64,000 nucleotides of DNA from Morinoia aosen. Taxonomy: Eukaryota > Arthropoda > Malacostraca > Amphipoda > Talitridae. A model generated the notes under the pieces. The model was not told the origin of the DNA. It saw nothing but the letters and a program-made list of their open reading frames with translations, and did no database searches. Where the stretch lies: contig CM059563.1 in the NCBI GenBank assembly GCA_030386875.1, positions 51,339,602 to 51,403,601 of the forward strand. Direction: 5' to 3'. Position 1 is the stretch's first letter. Each line of letters opens with the position of its first letter. Positions 47,475 through 59,464 of the stretch are shown piece after piece. The translations under genes and the position numbers were made by a program.

Positions 47475-47830
47475 AAATTCGACATAACATAAACACCTTT
47501 TCCCTCAAATAGCTAAAAACTGCGAAGCTAAACAATTCAAACTTTAGTTGGCTTAAGTACAATTGTCGTCTCCAAGCCTGTTACGGCAGATATCATGTCG
47601 ACCGAGACCTATTCAGCAGAAGGTCTGAACACAATGATACGCAACGAATTCGATAAGATAAAAAACACCTTTTCCTTTTAAATAGCTAGAAATTTCTGAG
47701 CCAAACCACTTGAACTTCAGTTGAATAAAGTCCGATTGTCTTGTCTGAACCAGTTACGGCCGATATCATGTCGACCAAAATGTGTTGTTAAGCATTTCGA
47801 CACGCAGGCGGTCATGCTGACACAATGCAT
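47475..47830. repeat. Tandem duplication, about 172 bp unit, 2 copies
   Basis: Copy 1 (about 47475-47646) and copy 2 (about 47647-47830) share AACACCTTTTCC, AAATAGCTA, TTACGGCNGATATCATGTCG and ACACAATG in the same order. They differ at roughly a quarter of positions, so the duplication is old. The 88-codon open frame at 47721-47987 starts in copy 2. Confidence 0.75.
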
Positions 47831-49399
47831 TTATAACACCAACACAGACCAGCTCTCCCATACTGCCTGGAAGCCAGAATCTGGAAGGCTATCTGTCGCC
47901 TCAACGGCCCATACGTCATCGATTGCACCCGGAATCGCTCAATATTCAAACGGCACGCCATTCATCTTGGCAGGTGTTGTCTCTTAGGGTTAGGGCTGTA
48001 GAGCAGAATTAATGTTTGTCTTTTTCTACGCAAAAGATGGCTAGCCTTCATCGATACAAAACCGTTTTGGCCCAACCTTAAATTTTCTCAGATGTGGACG
48101 TTCAGAGAACCATAAATTCCAAATTTAAATTCTTTTAAAGTTGTATCAGGATTTCAGGCAACATTTTTTATGCGGTGTGGATATTCGTGTGTCTTTGACT
48201 CTGGTGAATATCGAATGAAAGTTATTTTACAAGAAGTTTAAAGATCATCAATTGACGTCTCCCATGCAATCAAAGAATGGTGATCGGTAACTTATAATGA
48301 AAGTAATTTCATGCTTTAATTTTTATCTTTTTAATGCTAATAGCATTTTTACGTATACTTTTTTCTTTCGGTTTCCAGTAACACCTAAATCGAGGATATT
48401 CCCTGAAGAAATGTCCACTTTATCCGTCCAAAATATCTCTGCTAGCTCAATCTCCCATTATAGGATATTAAGTTACCTTCACGTGTACAGTTCTATCTTT
48501 CTTATATAAGACTAAAGCCGTTTTTATCAATATATATGCCCGTCTCTGCCCTATACGAACCCATACGTCAAAACGTTAAATCTGGTCTAATAATATCGAA
48601 AGGAAACTATGCACAAAATAGCATTGACAAACATAGCGTAAAATTATCTTCTTCAAAACTTGGTTTTAGCATCAACTTGCGTACTTAGCAATGCAAGAAG
48701 ATTGCATTTGAAATTGAGTGCCATGATGCCATCAGTTAGGCTCGAAATTAACTAACGGAAACATATATTAGACCAGCAGTGAACGAGTTTCAATAGTGCA
48801 TTTCTTGAAACATAAATTTATGAACGGGTGGAAATAAAACTTTGTCGACTGATTAATGGTCATTAATTATTAAGAGTTAGTTTTTATTGACTCATTACTT
48901 TAGCCAAAAACCTTCTTTCAGAACAACTGCTGGACACGTGTATAATGTATCTCATTCTATTGCAGTTAGTCTGTTTAGCTTGAAAAAACCAAGTGTTCCT
49001 GCTTCAAAAAATCTGCATCCAACGAAATCTTTTCCCAAGGTGAAATAAAAAGGAATTCTTAGCTCAATTGACTGGTGTAAACTGAATTCTTTATTTTTCA
49101 TTGAAGGTCCGAAAATGAATTGAAATTCAAAGGCCATCTCAGCCAGAGGGTACTGAGGGGGCTTCCCTTTACCCTCGATATCATGCCCTCGAATCTGCAA
49201 CAATGTCATTTCGCTCTTTCCCTATCCCTCCCTCGTCTGTTTCTTACAGAGTAAGAACAGAAGCTTTAAAAAGTAATTGGCAGCCAGTGTTAGACTCGCG
49301 TGGAATTATCCAGGTCAAACTAAGACCAAACTTGCCAAGTGGAGGTCAAAAAACCAACCGGACAGGTATCACTGACAAGCGTTGCTTGAGTGTTGAGTG
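47831..49399. other. No gene recognised
   Basis: No supported feature; short open frames only. Confidence 0.35.
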
Positions 49400-49628
49400 T
49401 TTCTATTTAGTTAACTTCAGCGAAAGAATGAGCAACATATCTGTTGCTTACCGTTAATTAAAATTAGTTACGAGTTTCTTCGGTCAGTACTTGACAGAAT
49501 TCCAAATTCTGCCCATAAGAATCATGCTAACATAATATTGTGAATATGAAAATACAACAGTGTGATCTTGACTAGACATTATCGGGATTTTGAATACACA
49601 GTGTTGTAATTCCGTGATCGAAATTACA
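49400..49628 (+). repeat. Segmental direct repeat D, copy 1
   Basis: This matches 50414-50625 over about 220 bp: AGTTAACTTCAGCGAAAGAA, TTACGAGTTTCTTCGGTCAG, ATTCTGCCCATAAGAATCAT, GTGATCTTGACTA. The copies lie about 1 kb apart in the same orientation, moderately diverged. Confidence 0.75.
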
Positions 49629-50413
49629 ACATCGTGATCGTGATCGTATCAGGTGCACGAATCAGGTCTACCAGCTGACAAATGACTGTTGAGTGAACCC
49701 GCATGAGTGAAAATTGCCAGTCGAAATTTTCTAATATCGCCTTTGAAGGGATATGCTTGAAAATAGAAAATAAAATAAGAAGGATTCAAATAGAATGAAG
49801 TTTTGAATTGAATTTTAAAATCATTGTGAGCATTAGAATGGAAATTTCTGTAAAATCATGAGTGACCTATGTATTTTGTACTCACGTGCCATCCGGGTTA
49901 CGTAATGATAATGTAAAAAAGATCTTCAATTGTTCGTAATCTCGATTCTAAGGTGCAATGATCGTAGAGTTTAAATCCATAGATATTTTTTAATATTGAA
50001 AAATTTTCCTCGATTAGCTCAATTTGTACATACTTGTGTTATTTTTATTCTTCGTTACTTATTACATTTTTATTACTGAGCGAACATTATATATTCGTAT
50101 TAATATTCCTATTTGCATTTATTTTAACTTAAAAGTTAACTTTGAGCTTGTAAAATCTGAAAACATACTGAAAACTTACATTCATTTCTATAGTTTATTA
50201 CGCGTACGCTGAACATGATACTAGTAAAGGAACAATTACTCTTAAAAAAGTGTAACGGAAATGTACGAATGTTATACATCACATTAGGTTAGGAAATGAA
50301 CGAAAACTAGAAAAACACCATAAAAATTAAAAAATCGCGGAGGCTAAGACCACCATCTAGTATTTCAACATCCCGCTACCCTCCATTCTAGAACCGGGCT
50401 AAGGAGGTAACTA
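49629..50413. other. Sequence between the two D repeats
   Basis: AT-rich and without genes. GTGATCGTGATCG words at 49614-49645 continue the short-period repeat seen after copy 2. A possible faint family A resemblance (CATTAGGTTAGG, then CCACCATCTAGTATT) at 50282-50362 is too weak to call. Confidence 0.35.
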
Positions 50414-50625
50414 ACACTTTCAGCTTAGTTTACCCCAGCGAAAGAACGTGTAATTTATTTGTTGCTCGTCATTAATTAGAATCAGTTACGAGTTTCTTCT
50501 GTCAGTGCTGGACAGGATCCAGAATTCTGCTCATAAGGATTATGATAACACTATCAATTGTGAGATCTTGACTACACAACATTAGAATTTTGAAAACACA
50601 ATGTTGTGATGTCGACAATACTGTA
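50414..50625 (+). repeat. Segmental direct repeat D, copy 2
   Basis: The second copy of the repeat at 49400-49628. Its 3' part runs into an expanded short tandem repeat built from the same GATCTTGACTACACAACATT words. Confidence 0.75.
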
Positions 50626-50790
50626 TTCTGATCGCAACGCTACAATATTACGATCATGATAACTCAATATTGTGATCATGACAAGACAGCATTGTAACCA
50701 GGACAACACCATGTTATGATTTTGACTAGGGGAAATTGAGATCATGACAACACAATATTATGATCGTGAAGATGCAGAATAATCCTCGCT
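50553..50790. repeat. Degenerate tandem repeat, about 27 bp unit
   Basis: AACACAATATTGTGATCATG-like units recur about eight times (TCAATATTGTGATCATGAC, CAACACAATATTATGATCGT). It appears to have grown out of the 3' end of repeat D, whose copy 1 has only a few such words. Confidence 0.65.
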
Positions 50791-51999
50791 TAATTGGAAC
50801 TGGATTTTGACAGATCAGAATAAATCAATAAATGCTGCAAAATGGTTCCAAAACTGGAGAACGTAATTGCGAGACATTGTCTTTATTAGAGAATATTCTT
50901 ATCGTTACTGCAGGCCACTTATCGTAGACTTAGAGGTTATTATCGTTTGACTGATGACAAGAATCAGCCAGAGTCCGTCGCGTTCTCGGTTTCTTTTACT
51001 ACCTCTTTATCCGCAGAATTTTTATTGGGTTTTGGTTCCCCGAAAGTTGCGTTTATTCTCTCCAGTCGCAGAAGAAGTAGCGCGTAATGACTGCCTTGTC
51101 TCCGACTAGCGGCTTGCGCAGTTTTTGCAGCCGATAATGTGGCCCTAACTCAAGATATATTACGACTCCCGAGGAAGCTCCTCAACGAGAACAACTTAAT
51201 TAGTGCAATAATGTTAGTGAGTTGATGCGCGGCGTGCTATCAAATGTCCAAACGAAAGGTAAGTTAATACACTTCTTTGGCTATTTGTTCAATGGTAAAC
51301 GGGTATAGCCAATTACGGATATCATGTAAATTAAAGAATTATTCTGCATGTTCTGGTCGAAATAGAGCTCGCCATCGACAGGTGAACTCAATGGGAGGAT
51401 CATTTTACTGTGATCAAATTTTAATACGCCTTCTTGGGATGCCTTGCTCATACATCGTACTTTTTTTTTTTTGAAGGCCGAACCTATTTCTCACCCGCGT
51501 AGCTTCAGCTTCAGCTGACGACACCGTATCATTTGAAGAGGGTTAGTTTCGAATGTAAAGTGCAAAATACTTGAAAATTTGAGGCACCGTACATCGTTTT
51601 TGAAATTTTATGGTGAGCTTATTGTTATTATTAACGGGAGAAAAAAAAACAACGATATTTTAGAGCCCGTTTCACGAAACATAAATGACACAAGTCAAAA
51701 GAGTCAAAACCTGGAAAACGTCGTAAGAGCAAACTTTAGTTTGTCACGTGAAATATAAGATTATTTCTATCATATCATTGTCAGTGAATTATAATTATAT
51801 CATTGTGAGTCAATTTTAGGAAAAATGGTTCATTTGATTTCAGTTTCCGATGTAATTTAGCTCAGGTTTATTTATTACACATTTAAAAGTCTAATTCATA
51901 CTTGGTATGAAATAGTTTAATAGGGTTGCAAAAAATTGGGTGTTGAAGCCGAATTTGCGGTTTGCTTCATATCCCGGTGAAAGATATGTTACATGTCAT
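50791..51999. other. No gene recognised; GC-richer block at 50930-51250
   Basis: The block 50930-51250 is GC-richer and carries TTTATTGGG, TTTATTCTC and CTTAATTAGTG words that could bind homeodomain proteins. No gene is identified. Confidence 0.35.
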
Positions 52000-52240
52000 A
52001 CTCCTTGGATCTAGGAATTACAAGGCTATGATCCTGAGAATTAGATATTGGGATAGTGAAGATAGAAGGTGCTACTTGGATTAAGTTATGGGTTATAGAG
52101 AAATCCGATCATAAGAAAATGAGGTGCTAGGATACCGAAGTTACAGAGTATCACATCGATGAAATATTTCGAGCACAGGAATATTACATTTTAAGAAAGT
52201 CGGATATTAGGAAAACAAGATTACAAGGCTTCACACGAAT
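52000..52240. repeat. Degenerate tandem repeat, about 83 bp unit, 3 units
   Basis: GAAGATAGAAGGTGCTACTT, GAAGTTACAGAGTATCACAT and AAGATTACAAGGCTTCACAC head successive units. Each is followed by GGATTAAG-like and GATATTGGGA/GATATTAGGA-like parts. It abuts the 24 bp array. Confidence 0.55.
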
Positions 52241-52271
52241 TAAGTTTTTGTGTGATAGGGATATCAGATTT

Positions 52272-54972
52272 TGTGAACCAACATTATCACCAACTTGTGC
52301 ACCAACATTATCACCAACTTGTGCACCAACATTATCACCAACTTGTGGACCAACATTATCACCAACTTGTGCACCAACATTATCACCAACTTGTGGACAA
52401 ACATTATCACCAACTTGTGCACCAACATTATCACCAACTTGTGCACCAACATTATCACCAACTTGTGCACCAACATTATCTCCAACTTGTGCACTAACAT
52501 TATCACCAACTTGTGCACCAACATAATCACCAACTTGTGCACCAACACTATCTCCAACTTGTGCACCAACATAATCACCAACTTGTGCACCAACATTATC
52601 ACCAACTTGTGCACCAACATAATCACCAACTTGTGCACCAACATTATCACCAACTTTTGCACCAACATAATCACCAACTTGTGCACCAACATTATCACCA
52701 ACTTGTGCACCAACACTATCTCCAACTTGTGCACCAACATTATCACCAATTCTTGTGCACCAACATTATCACCAACTTGTGCACCAACATTATCACCAAC
52801 TTGTGCACCAACATTATCACCAACTTGTGCACCAACATTATCACCAATTTGTGCACCAACACTTGCTTCAACTTGTGCACTAACATTATCACCAACTTGT
52901 GGACCAACATTATCACCAACTTGTGCACCAACATTATCACCAACTTGTGCACCAACACTATCTCCAACTTGTGCACCAACATTATCACCAATTCTTGTGC
53001 ACCAACATTATCACCAACTTGTGCACCAACATTATCACCAACTTGTGCACCAACATTATCACCAACTTGTGCACTAACATTATCACCAACTTGTGCACCA
53101 ACATTATCACCAATTCTTGTGCACCAACATTATCACCAACTTGTGCACCAACATTATCACCAACTTGTGCACCAACATTATCACCAACTTGTGCACCAAC
53201 ATTATCACCAATTTGTGCACCAACACTTGCTTCAACTTGTGCACTAACATTATCACCAACTTGTGGACCAACATTATCACCAACTTGTGCACCAACATAA
53301 TCACCAACTTATGCACCAACACTATCTCCAACTTGTGCACTAACATTATCACCAACTTGTGCACCAACATAATCACCAACTTGTGCACCAACATTATCAC
53401 CAACTTGTGCACCAACATTATCACCAACTTGTGCACCAACATTATCACCAACTTGTGCACCAACATAATCACCAACTTGTGCACCAACACTATCTCCAAC
53501 TTGTGCACCAACATAATCACCAACTTGTGCACCAACATTATCACCAACTTGTGCACCAACATAATCACCAACTTGTGCACCAACATTATCACCAACTTTT
53601 GCACCAACATAATCACCAACTTGTGCACCAACATTATCACCAACTTGTGCACCAACATTATCACCAACTTGTGCACCAACACTATCTCCAACTTGTGCAC
53701 CAACATTATCACCAACTTGTGCACCAACATTATCTCCAACTTGTGCACCAACATTATCACCAACTTGTGCACCAACATAATCACCAACTTGTGCACCAAC
53801 ATAATCACCAACTTGTGCACCAACATAATCACCAACTTGTGCACCAACATTATCACCAACTTGTGCACCAACATTATCACCAACTTGTGCACCAACATTA
53901 TCACCAACTTGTGCACCAACATAATCACCAACTTGTGCACCAACATAATCACCAACTTGTGCACCAACATTATCACCAACTTGTGCACCAACATTATCAC
54001 CAACTTGTGCACCAACATTATCACCAACTTGTGCACCAACGTAATCACCAACTTGTGCACCAACACTATCTCCAACTTGTGCACCAACATAATCACCAAC
54101 TTGTGCACCAACATTATCACCAACTTGTGCACCAACATAATCACCAACTTGTGCACCAACATTATCACCAACTTTTGCACCAACATAATCACCAACTTGT
54201 GCACCAACATTATCACCAACTTGTGCACCAACATTATCACCAACTTGTGCACCAACATTATCAGCAACTTGTGCACCAACATAATCACCAACTTGTGCAC
54301 CAACATAATCACCAACTTGTGCACCAACATAATCACCAACTTGTGCACCAACATAATCACCAACTTGTGCACCAACATAATCACCAACTTGTGCACCAAC
54401 ATTATCACCAACTTGTGCACCAACATAATCACCAACTTGTGCACCAACATTATCACCAACTTGTGCACCAACATTATCACCAACTTTTGCACCAACATAA
54501 TCACCAACTTGTGCACCAACTTTATCACTAACTTGTGCACCAACATTATCACCAACTTGTGCACCAACATAATCACCAACTTGTGCACCAACATTATCAC
54601 CAACTTGTGCACCAACATTATCACCAACTTGTGCACCAACATTATCACCAACTTGTGCACCAACATTATCACCAACTTGTGCACCAACATAATCACCAAC
54701 TTGTGCACCAACATTATCACCAACTTGTGCACCAACATAATCACCAACTTGTGCACCAACATAATCACCAACTTGTGCACCAACATTATCACCAACTTGT
54801 GCACCAACATTATCACCAACTTGTGCACCAACATAATCACCAACTTGTGCACCAACATTATCACCAACTTGTGCACCAACATTATCACCAACTTGTGCAC
54901 CAACATAATCACCAACTTGTGCACCAACATAATCACCAACTTGTGCACCAACATTATCACCAACTTGTGCAC
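52272..54972. repeat. 24 bp minisatellite, about 112 units, 2.7 kb
   Basis: The unit is ACCAACATTATCACCAACTT plus GTGC. The commonest variants are ATAATC for ATTATC and CACTATCTCC. Rare variants mark higher-order duplications: a 2 bp longer CAATTCTTGTG unit at about 52746, 52989 and 53112, and an ACACTTGCTTCAACTTGTGC unit at about 52859 and 53221, 362 bp apart. A block with TTTTGCACC followed by ATAATC recurs at about 52655, 53596, 54172 and 54484. Because 24 is divisible by three and the unit has few stops, several frames are open on both strands, up to 644 codons. None begins in coding-like sequence. Confidence 0.98.
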
Positions 54973-57839
54973 AACATATTTGCCAACACGTAACCAAATT
55001 AAAATTTTCTTTGCAACAGGCGCTTAAATTTCTCTGTAGAATTCTGCTTGTCGCCACTCCGCTGCAGCTCCTACGTCTCTCCAGAATGCCTTTTTGTACA
55101 AAGAATTATTTATTTATTTGTTTTATTGAGCCAAGTTTTTTCGTGGTATTCGACTTATTCAGGTTTTCAAGTTGTTTAAGTTGTTCAAGTATTTTAAGTT
55201 ATTCAAAACTGAGTAATTCAAGTCATTAAAGTTATTTACGTTTTCAAGTAACTGAAGTTGTTCAAGTTCTTCAATTTATTTATAGTTATTCACTTATTAT
55301 CGAATGTTTCAAATCGTAACTCTGATAATCCTACAACTCTTGTTGGACAAATTTTAACATTTGCTTACAGTAATCCTAATACATTAGCGAATGAATACCC
55401 AATCTAAATGACCTGAGTATTGGCTAACCTAAAAAGAAAAATAAATTGGAGTGGTTGATTCCTTTTATTCATTGTTTGATTCATTTTTATTCACTGTTTT
55501 ACCTCTGTTCTGAAATCAGTTTAGCTGAAATAGCATTTTCTGTTCTTTGTTATCTCAGTTTTTTCAGACGTAAACTGGTTTAAAGTGTTGGTTCAATTCT
55601 TGTTTTCTATTCCTACTCCCCATCGTCTACATTTAAATTCGCCACGGAAAAACAAGTATCAATCAAAGTTAATTGAGTTCTCATGCTTCCATGAACTTCT
55701 AGGTAAAAACAGCACAGTAATCTACTCAAGTCGCATGCAACGGAATCACGAATAGGAAACTCGAGCAGCCATTTCAATCTTTCGCTTCATTTTGCAATTA
55801 AAAATCCTGAACTCCTTTCCTCTCACAAGTGCCATGAAAAACAACCTGCAACTCTATCCACTCGAATGAAACGATAATGCGGAAACGCAGTTTCATCAGA
55901 GCAGCTTATTTGTCGAATTTGGCGTCATTTCTTCCAGTTCATTTGAGAGGGAAGTTGCCTTTGAAGCTTAATGTCGTTTGCGCTCAACGCTGGGATGCAA
56001 TTGTACTCCCAGAGCGGCTACTGCACCGCGCCGAGTCCACTAATGAACTCCAGCCTACTAAGTTTGAAAATTATCTCATTTGAAACATGTCATCATGCAG
56101 GACTGGTGACTACAGAGAGTGCAGTCTTAAAATGTACGCAACGTCTTCGCCGTATGTAAATTGAGACTATTGAAGTAATATTTCTCTTAAGATGAGAGTT
56201 AAGTTTTTGTTAGAAGTCTTACAAAAACCCTGACATCGCTCGGTGGGACTCATCTCTTTCCAGCTGTCACAGCCGCGCGTACAGTTCACTGTTATGTGTT
56301 CTGTCAACACCACTCGAAAATTATGTCAATCGGTCTGAATTTGGATGGCGTCTTTGCGGAGCAGTGAGCGTGAGATTGCCTATCGCTCCCAGAGCTCGTT
56401 CTCTCTCTTTATACACGGCGCAAGCGGGGCTAAAAGCCTCAACCTTTTGTGGACGACGATAAAAAGCAGAACTGCTGCGCTAATAGAGCAGAGTGTGCTG
56501 CTACGTCGTGAACGAAAGAATACTACGCTGCTGAGAGGACGTTCTCTTTAAAGTATGATCGTGTTGTATTTTAAGGTAGTATGGAATCATTTAATGCGTA
56601 GTCTTCAAACTACTGTATTTTTTTAACATATAGTGACGTAGTTGGTCGGGTCGAAGCGATACTTTGTATCTGTAAAATAGGTAATCGTAAAGCAAATATG
56701 TCGAATGATTAGCGTTGTATCCACACTACTTGCAGTAGCTCCATCGTCTACTCAATCACTCTTAAAACGACTGGTTGACAAAAATGCTCCTCGTTTTCTT
56801 TTCACATTCAATAAAGGTATCTTGATATCCACTAACTTTCGAAGTTAAAACCACAGGCGATTTCAAAAAATATTCTTTATCTTGAAACACTACTCTGTGT
56901 TACAAATAAGTAAGTAAACAGAAGTCCTACACATTTTCAGAAAATGTAGATGCTATCCCAGTTGCAGGGTCTATTGGGACGAGGTGTACACACGAGGCTC
57001 GACACGGCGACATGAGCAAAAATTTCTCAGACTGCAGGATGCTGCGTCAAGTGAACTGGGAGCACTCGTCGTGAATGGTCTTGCTTATCTTTTTCTATGT
57101 GGTCTGATCAACTCGTAATTGAGACTACCTGCCTGCTTCTCTATGCTCAGCATCCACAGTATAGCAGAGTTTTCTTGTCTTTTCTTTCAATTCAGTTGCA
57201 TAAATCAAGACGAGAACCGATTCTACTGGCGAAAAGCACTCTTGACTTCAAAGATAGTGTAAGTTCACGGTTTTAGTGTTAGTTCTGTTTCATTGTGATA
57301 TTAAGAATAATACGGCCGATGGAATATAAAAGCACTTATTTGAATCGAGTAAATCTTTACATCTTTGCTCCTTGATAAATCTCCTTACTTCGTCAAACAA
57401 TTAAATAGGTAATTACTAATAATATGTTGTTTAATGTTTTAAATAATTGTTTCAAAGCAAGAACCACAAATGAAGTTAGATCAGCACCAGGTGTCACGCT
57501 TAAGCCGATGAAGGCTGGAACACATGTAGAACAGGAATACAGTTCGCCAGGCGAACGGATGAGGATGGATTGGCATGTTAGAGTGTCATAAGTATCTACA
57601 TTCAGTTAAACAACATTAAGAAACGTGAAAATACGTCTGACCACCTTATTGCATGCTCCTCCTAGGCTGAGAAGAATCGCTCTGATTCATGAGAGATACA
57701 TGCATCCTCGTCGAAGACATAAGAAGATCTGAACAATCTACCCTACAAATTTTTCTGAAGCGTTTCCGAATCCCCAAAAATTACTGTGAAGAAACGCAGG
57801 CATTCCAGCTTCATTTACCACGCGTTATTTCAATGACAC
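54973..57839. other. No gene recognised; short TTCAAGTT repeat at 55150-55290
   Basis: At 55150-55290 a degenerate 10-12 bp repeat, TTCAAGTTRTTYAAGTT, is visible. The block 55960-56540 is GC-richer, with overlapping plus-strand frames that have no known domain. The rest is featureless. Confidence 0.4.
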
Positions 57840-58236
57840 ATTCACACCTCTAGGCTTTGCCTTCGTACGACTACACACGCGGTACATACCCTCGCCCTAC
57901 TTAGTCTCTCCCCAGAATAAAATAGGATGTCGATTGACTCACCGAACCCACAACAAACAACGGCATCTACGGATGCTTTATTTCCAATTTCAAACCTGAT
58001 ACATATCAGCTTGTACATTGGATTTTCAAATGCCATGTAATTAACACCAGGACGCCATGACGCTTTCACCAAGTCAAGACCGGTACCCATTTCAGACACC
58101 TGGGTAGAGTGGGGTATTGTGCTTGGAATTTTTCCCCTATACCCAACACAGAAAATCGCCACCAGCGCCGGGACTCGAACCCTCGTTTGCCCGCACTGAG
58201 GCGGGTCCTAAAGCCACACGGCTATGACGAGCCCAG
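57840..58236 (-). mobile_element. tRNA-derived SINE, different family from A
   Basis: The minus strand begins at about 58233 with GGCTCGTCATAGCCGTGTGG, containing a box A-like TAGCCGTGTGGC (58213-58224). About 30 nt later it has box B GGGTTCGAGTCCC (58170-58182). A CCCGC/GCGGG stem lies where the anticodon arm would be, but with a six-base loop and no pairing acceptor stem, so it is not a functional tRNA. The body continues into unique-looking sequence. The left boundary near 57840 is a guess, since no tail or target-site duplication was found. Confidence 0.65.
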
Positions 58237-58259
58237 CATTGTCATAGAAATAGCAGTTG

Positions 58260-58780
58260 GGGTTAAGACTACCAAGCAACTTATCATTTCTGGGAGGCTA
58301 ATGGCAAAACAATTATTTTTCCCGCGAATGATTGTTAGACAATTCTTTTGTCAGCAATTGATTGCCGACGAACAGAATGCTTAGAAACTTTTAAATGTCT
58401 CGATTACAGGTCAACTGATTGCAGCGCGAGTAATCGCTTATTAACTTATTGTTAAATGACTAATTATTGAACATCCGACTCTCAACCATGCAACTATCTA
58501 TTGAGTAACTGACTACCAAACATCTAATTGACAAGGATCTGATATAAGTAACACTGCGATTCAAAATTCTATCACAAAGAAACACATGGTAAAATATCTA
58601 ATTGTTACGCAACTCATTATTAACGAACATTTTATTTGAACAACTGATACAAAAGCAATTGCATTTTAAGCTCTGAATGTTAAACTCTTGATTACTTAAT
58701 AAGTTATTTCTCAGCAACTAACCATTAAACAACTAATTACTGTTTACCAATCACTTTACCGATTATTTCATTTGAACGTA
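58260..58780. repeat. Degenerate short repeat of AACTAATTATTGAACA type
   Basis: Words like CAACTTATCATT, CAATTGATTGCCGACGAACA, GTTAAATGACTAATTATTGA and AACAACTAATTACTG recur at roughly 25-30 bp. The array is heavily decayed. Confidence 0.45.
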
Positions 58781-58789
58781 TAAAATTAA

Positions 58790-59120
58790 ATATACGATGG
58801 ATTTTGTACAGAAAATTATTATTTGAACTTTGCAAACAAAATATTTTATTTATTTATTATTGATTATTGGTATTTGAACTACCAAAATTAACTTTTTCAC
58901 TGACTTTCTATTTCTTATTATACTAGCTTCTTAAATTAAATATATTTCTCACTTTACATTGACTACGGTTATTTAACCTTCGCAAACAAAACATTTCACG
59001 ACTTTGGCATCGATCACTACTATTTGAAGTTCGTAAACTAAAAGTTTCACTAACTTTGCATAGATCAATATTATATGAACACCGAAAACAAAACATTTCA
59101 CTAATTTGACATCTACCAAC
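58790..59120. repeat. Degenerate tandem repeat, about 60 bp unit, 5 units
   Basis: Each unit has GCAAACAAAACATTTCAC, a GACTTTGCATCGATCA-like block and TATTTGAAC. The best units are at 58970-59110. The minus strand stays open through them as 20-residue repeats ending EMFCLR, SETFSLR or EMFCFR, which is expected from a 60 bp period. Confidence 0.7.
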
Positions 59121-59184
59121 ATCCACTGCACTACTCAAATTGAGCATTTCAGTGATATACTTCGCACCAAAGCTAGCTGGGCGA

Positions 59185-59300
59185 GAACACACCACCACAG
59201 CACCAACACAGCACCACCACAGCACCAACACACCACCAACATACCACCACCACAGCACCACCAGCACAGCACCACCACATCACCAGCACCACAGCAGCAG
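59185..59300. repeat. CAC/CAG-rich microsatellite-like tract
   Basis: A run of CACCACCACAGCACCAACA-type words about 115 bp long, in multiples of three to twelve bases, leading into a GC-rich segment (59300-59450). Confidence 0.85.
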
Positions 59301-59464
59301 GCCGGGGCGCAGAAAGGCATCAGATGAAGGTGTCAATAGCGGAGATATTCGCTGGCACGGGAGCTCAGGTCGGATGATGGGGCTTGTAAATAATAATAAT
59401 CTGCTCCTCGCAGCGCTCGCCGTCAGCTCTCGCGCTCCTCTCCTTAATTTATAGAGGCACCCGG

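Noticed and set aside
52272-55057. Very long open frames on both strands (644, 621, 582 and 390 codons) as genes
   Set aside because: They are forced by the 24 bp period in several frames at once, have no start context and no non-repeat domain.
58156-58233. Functional tRNA gene
   Set aside because: Boxes A and B are present, but the acceptor stem does not pair and the anticodon loop has six bases; it fits a SINE head.
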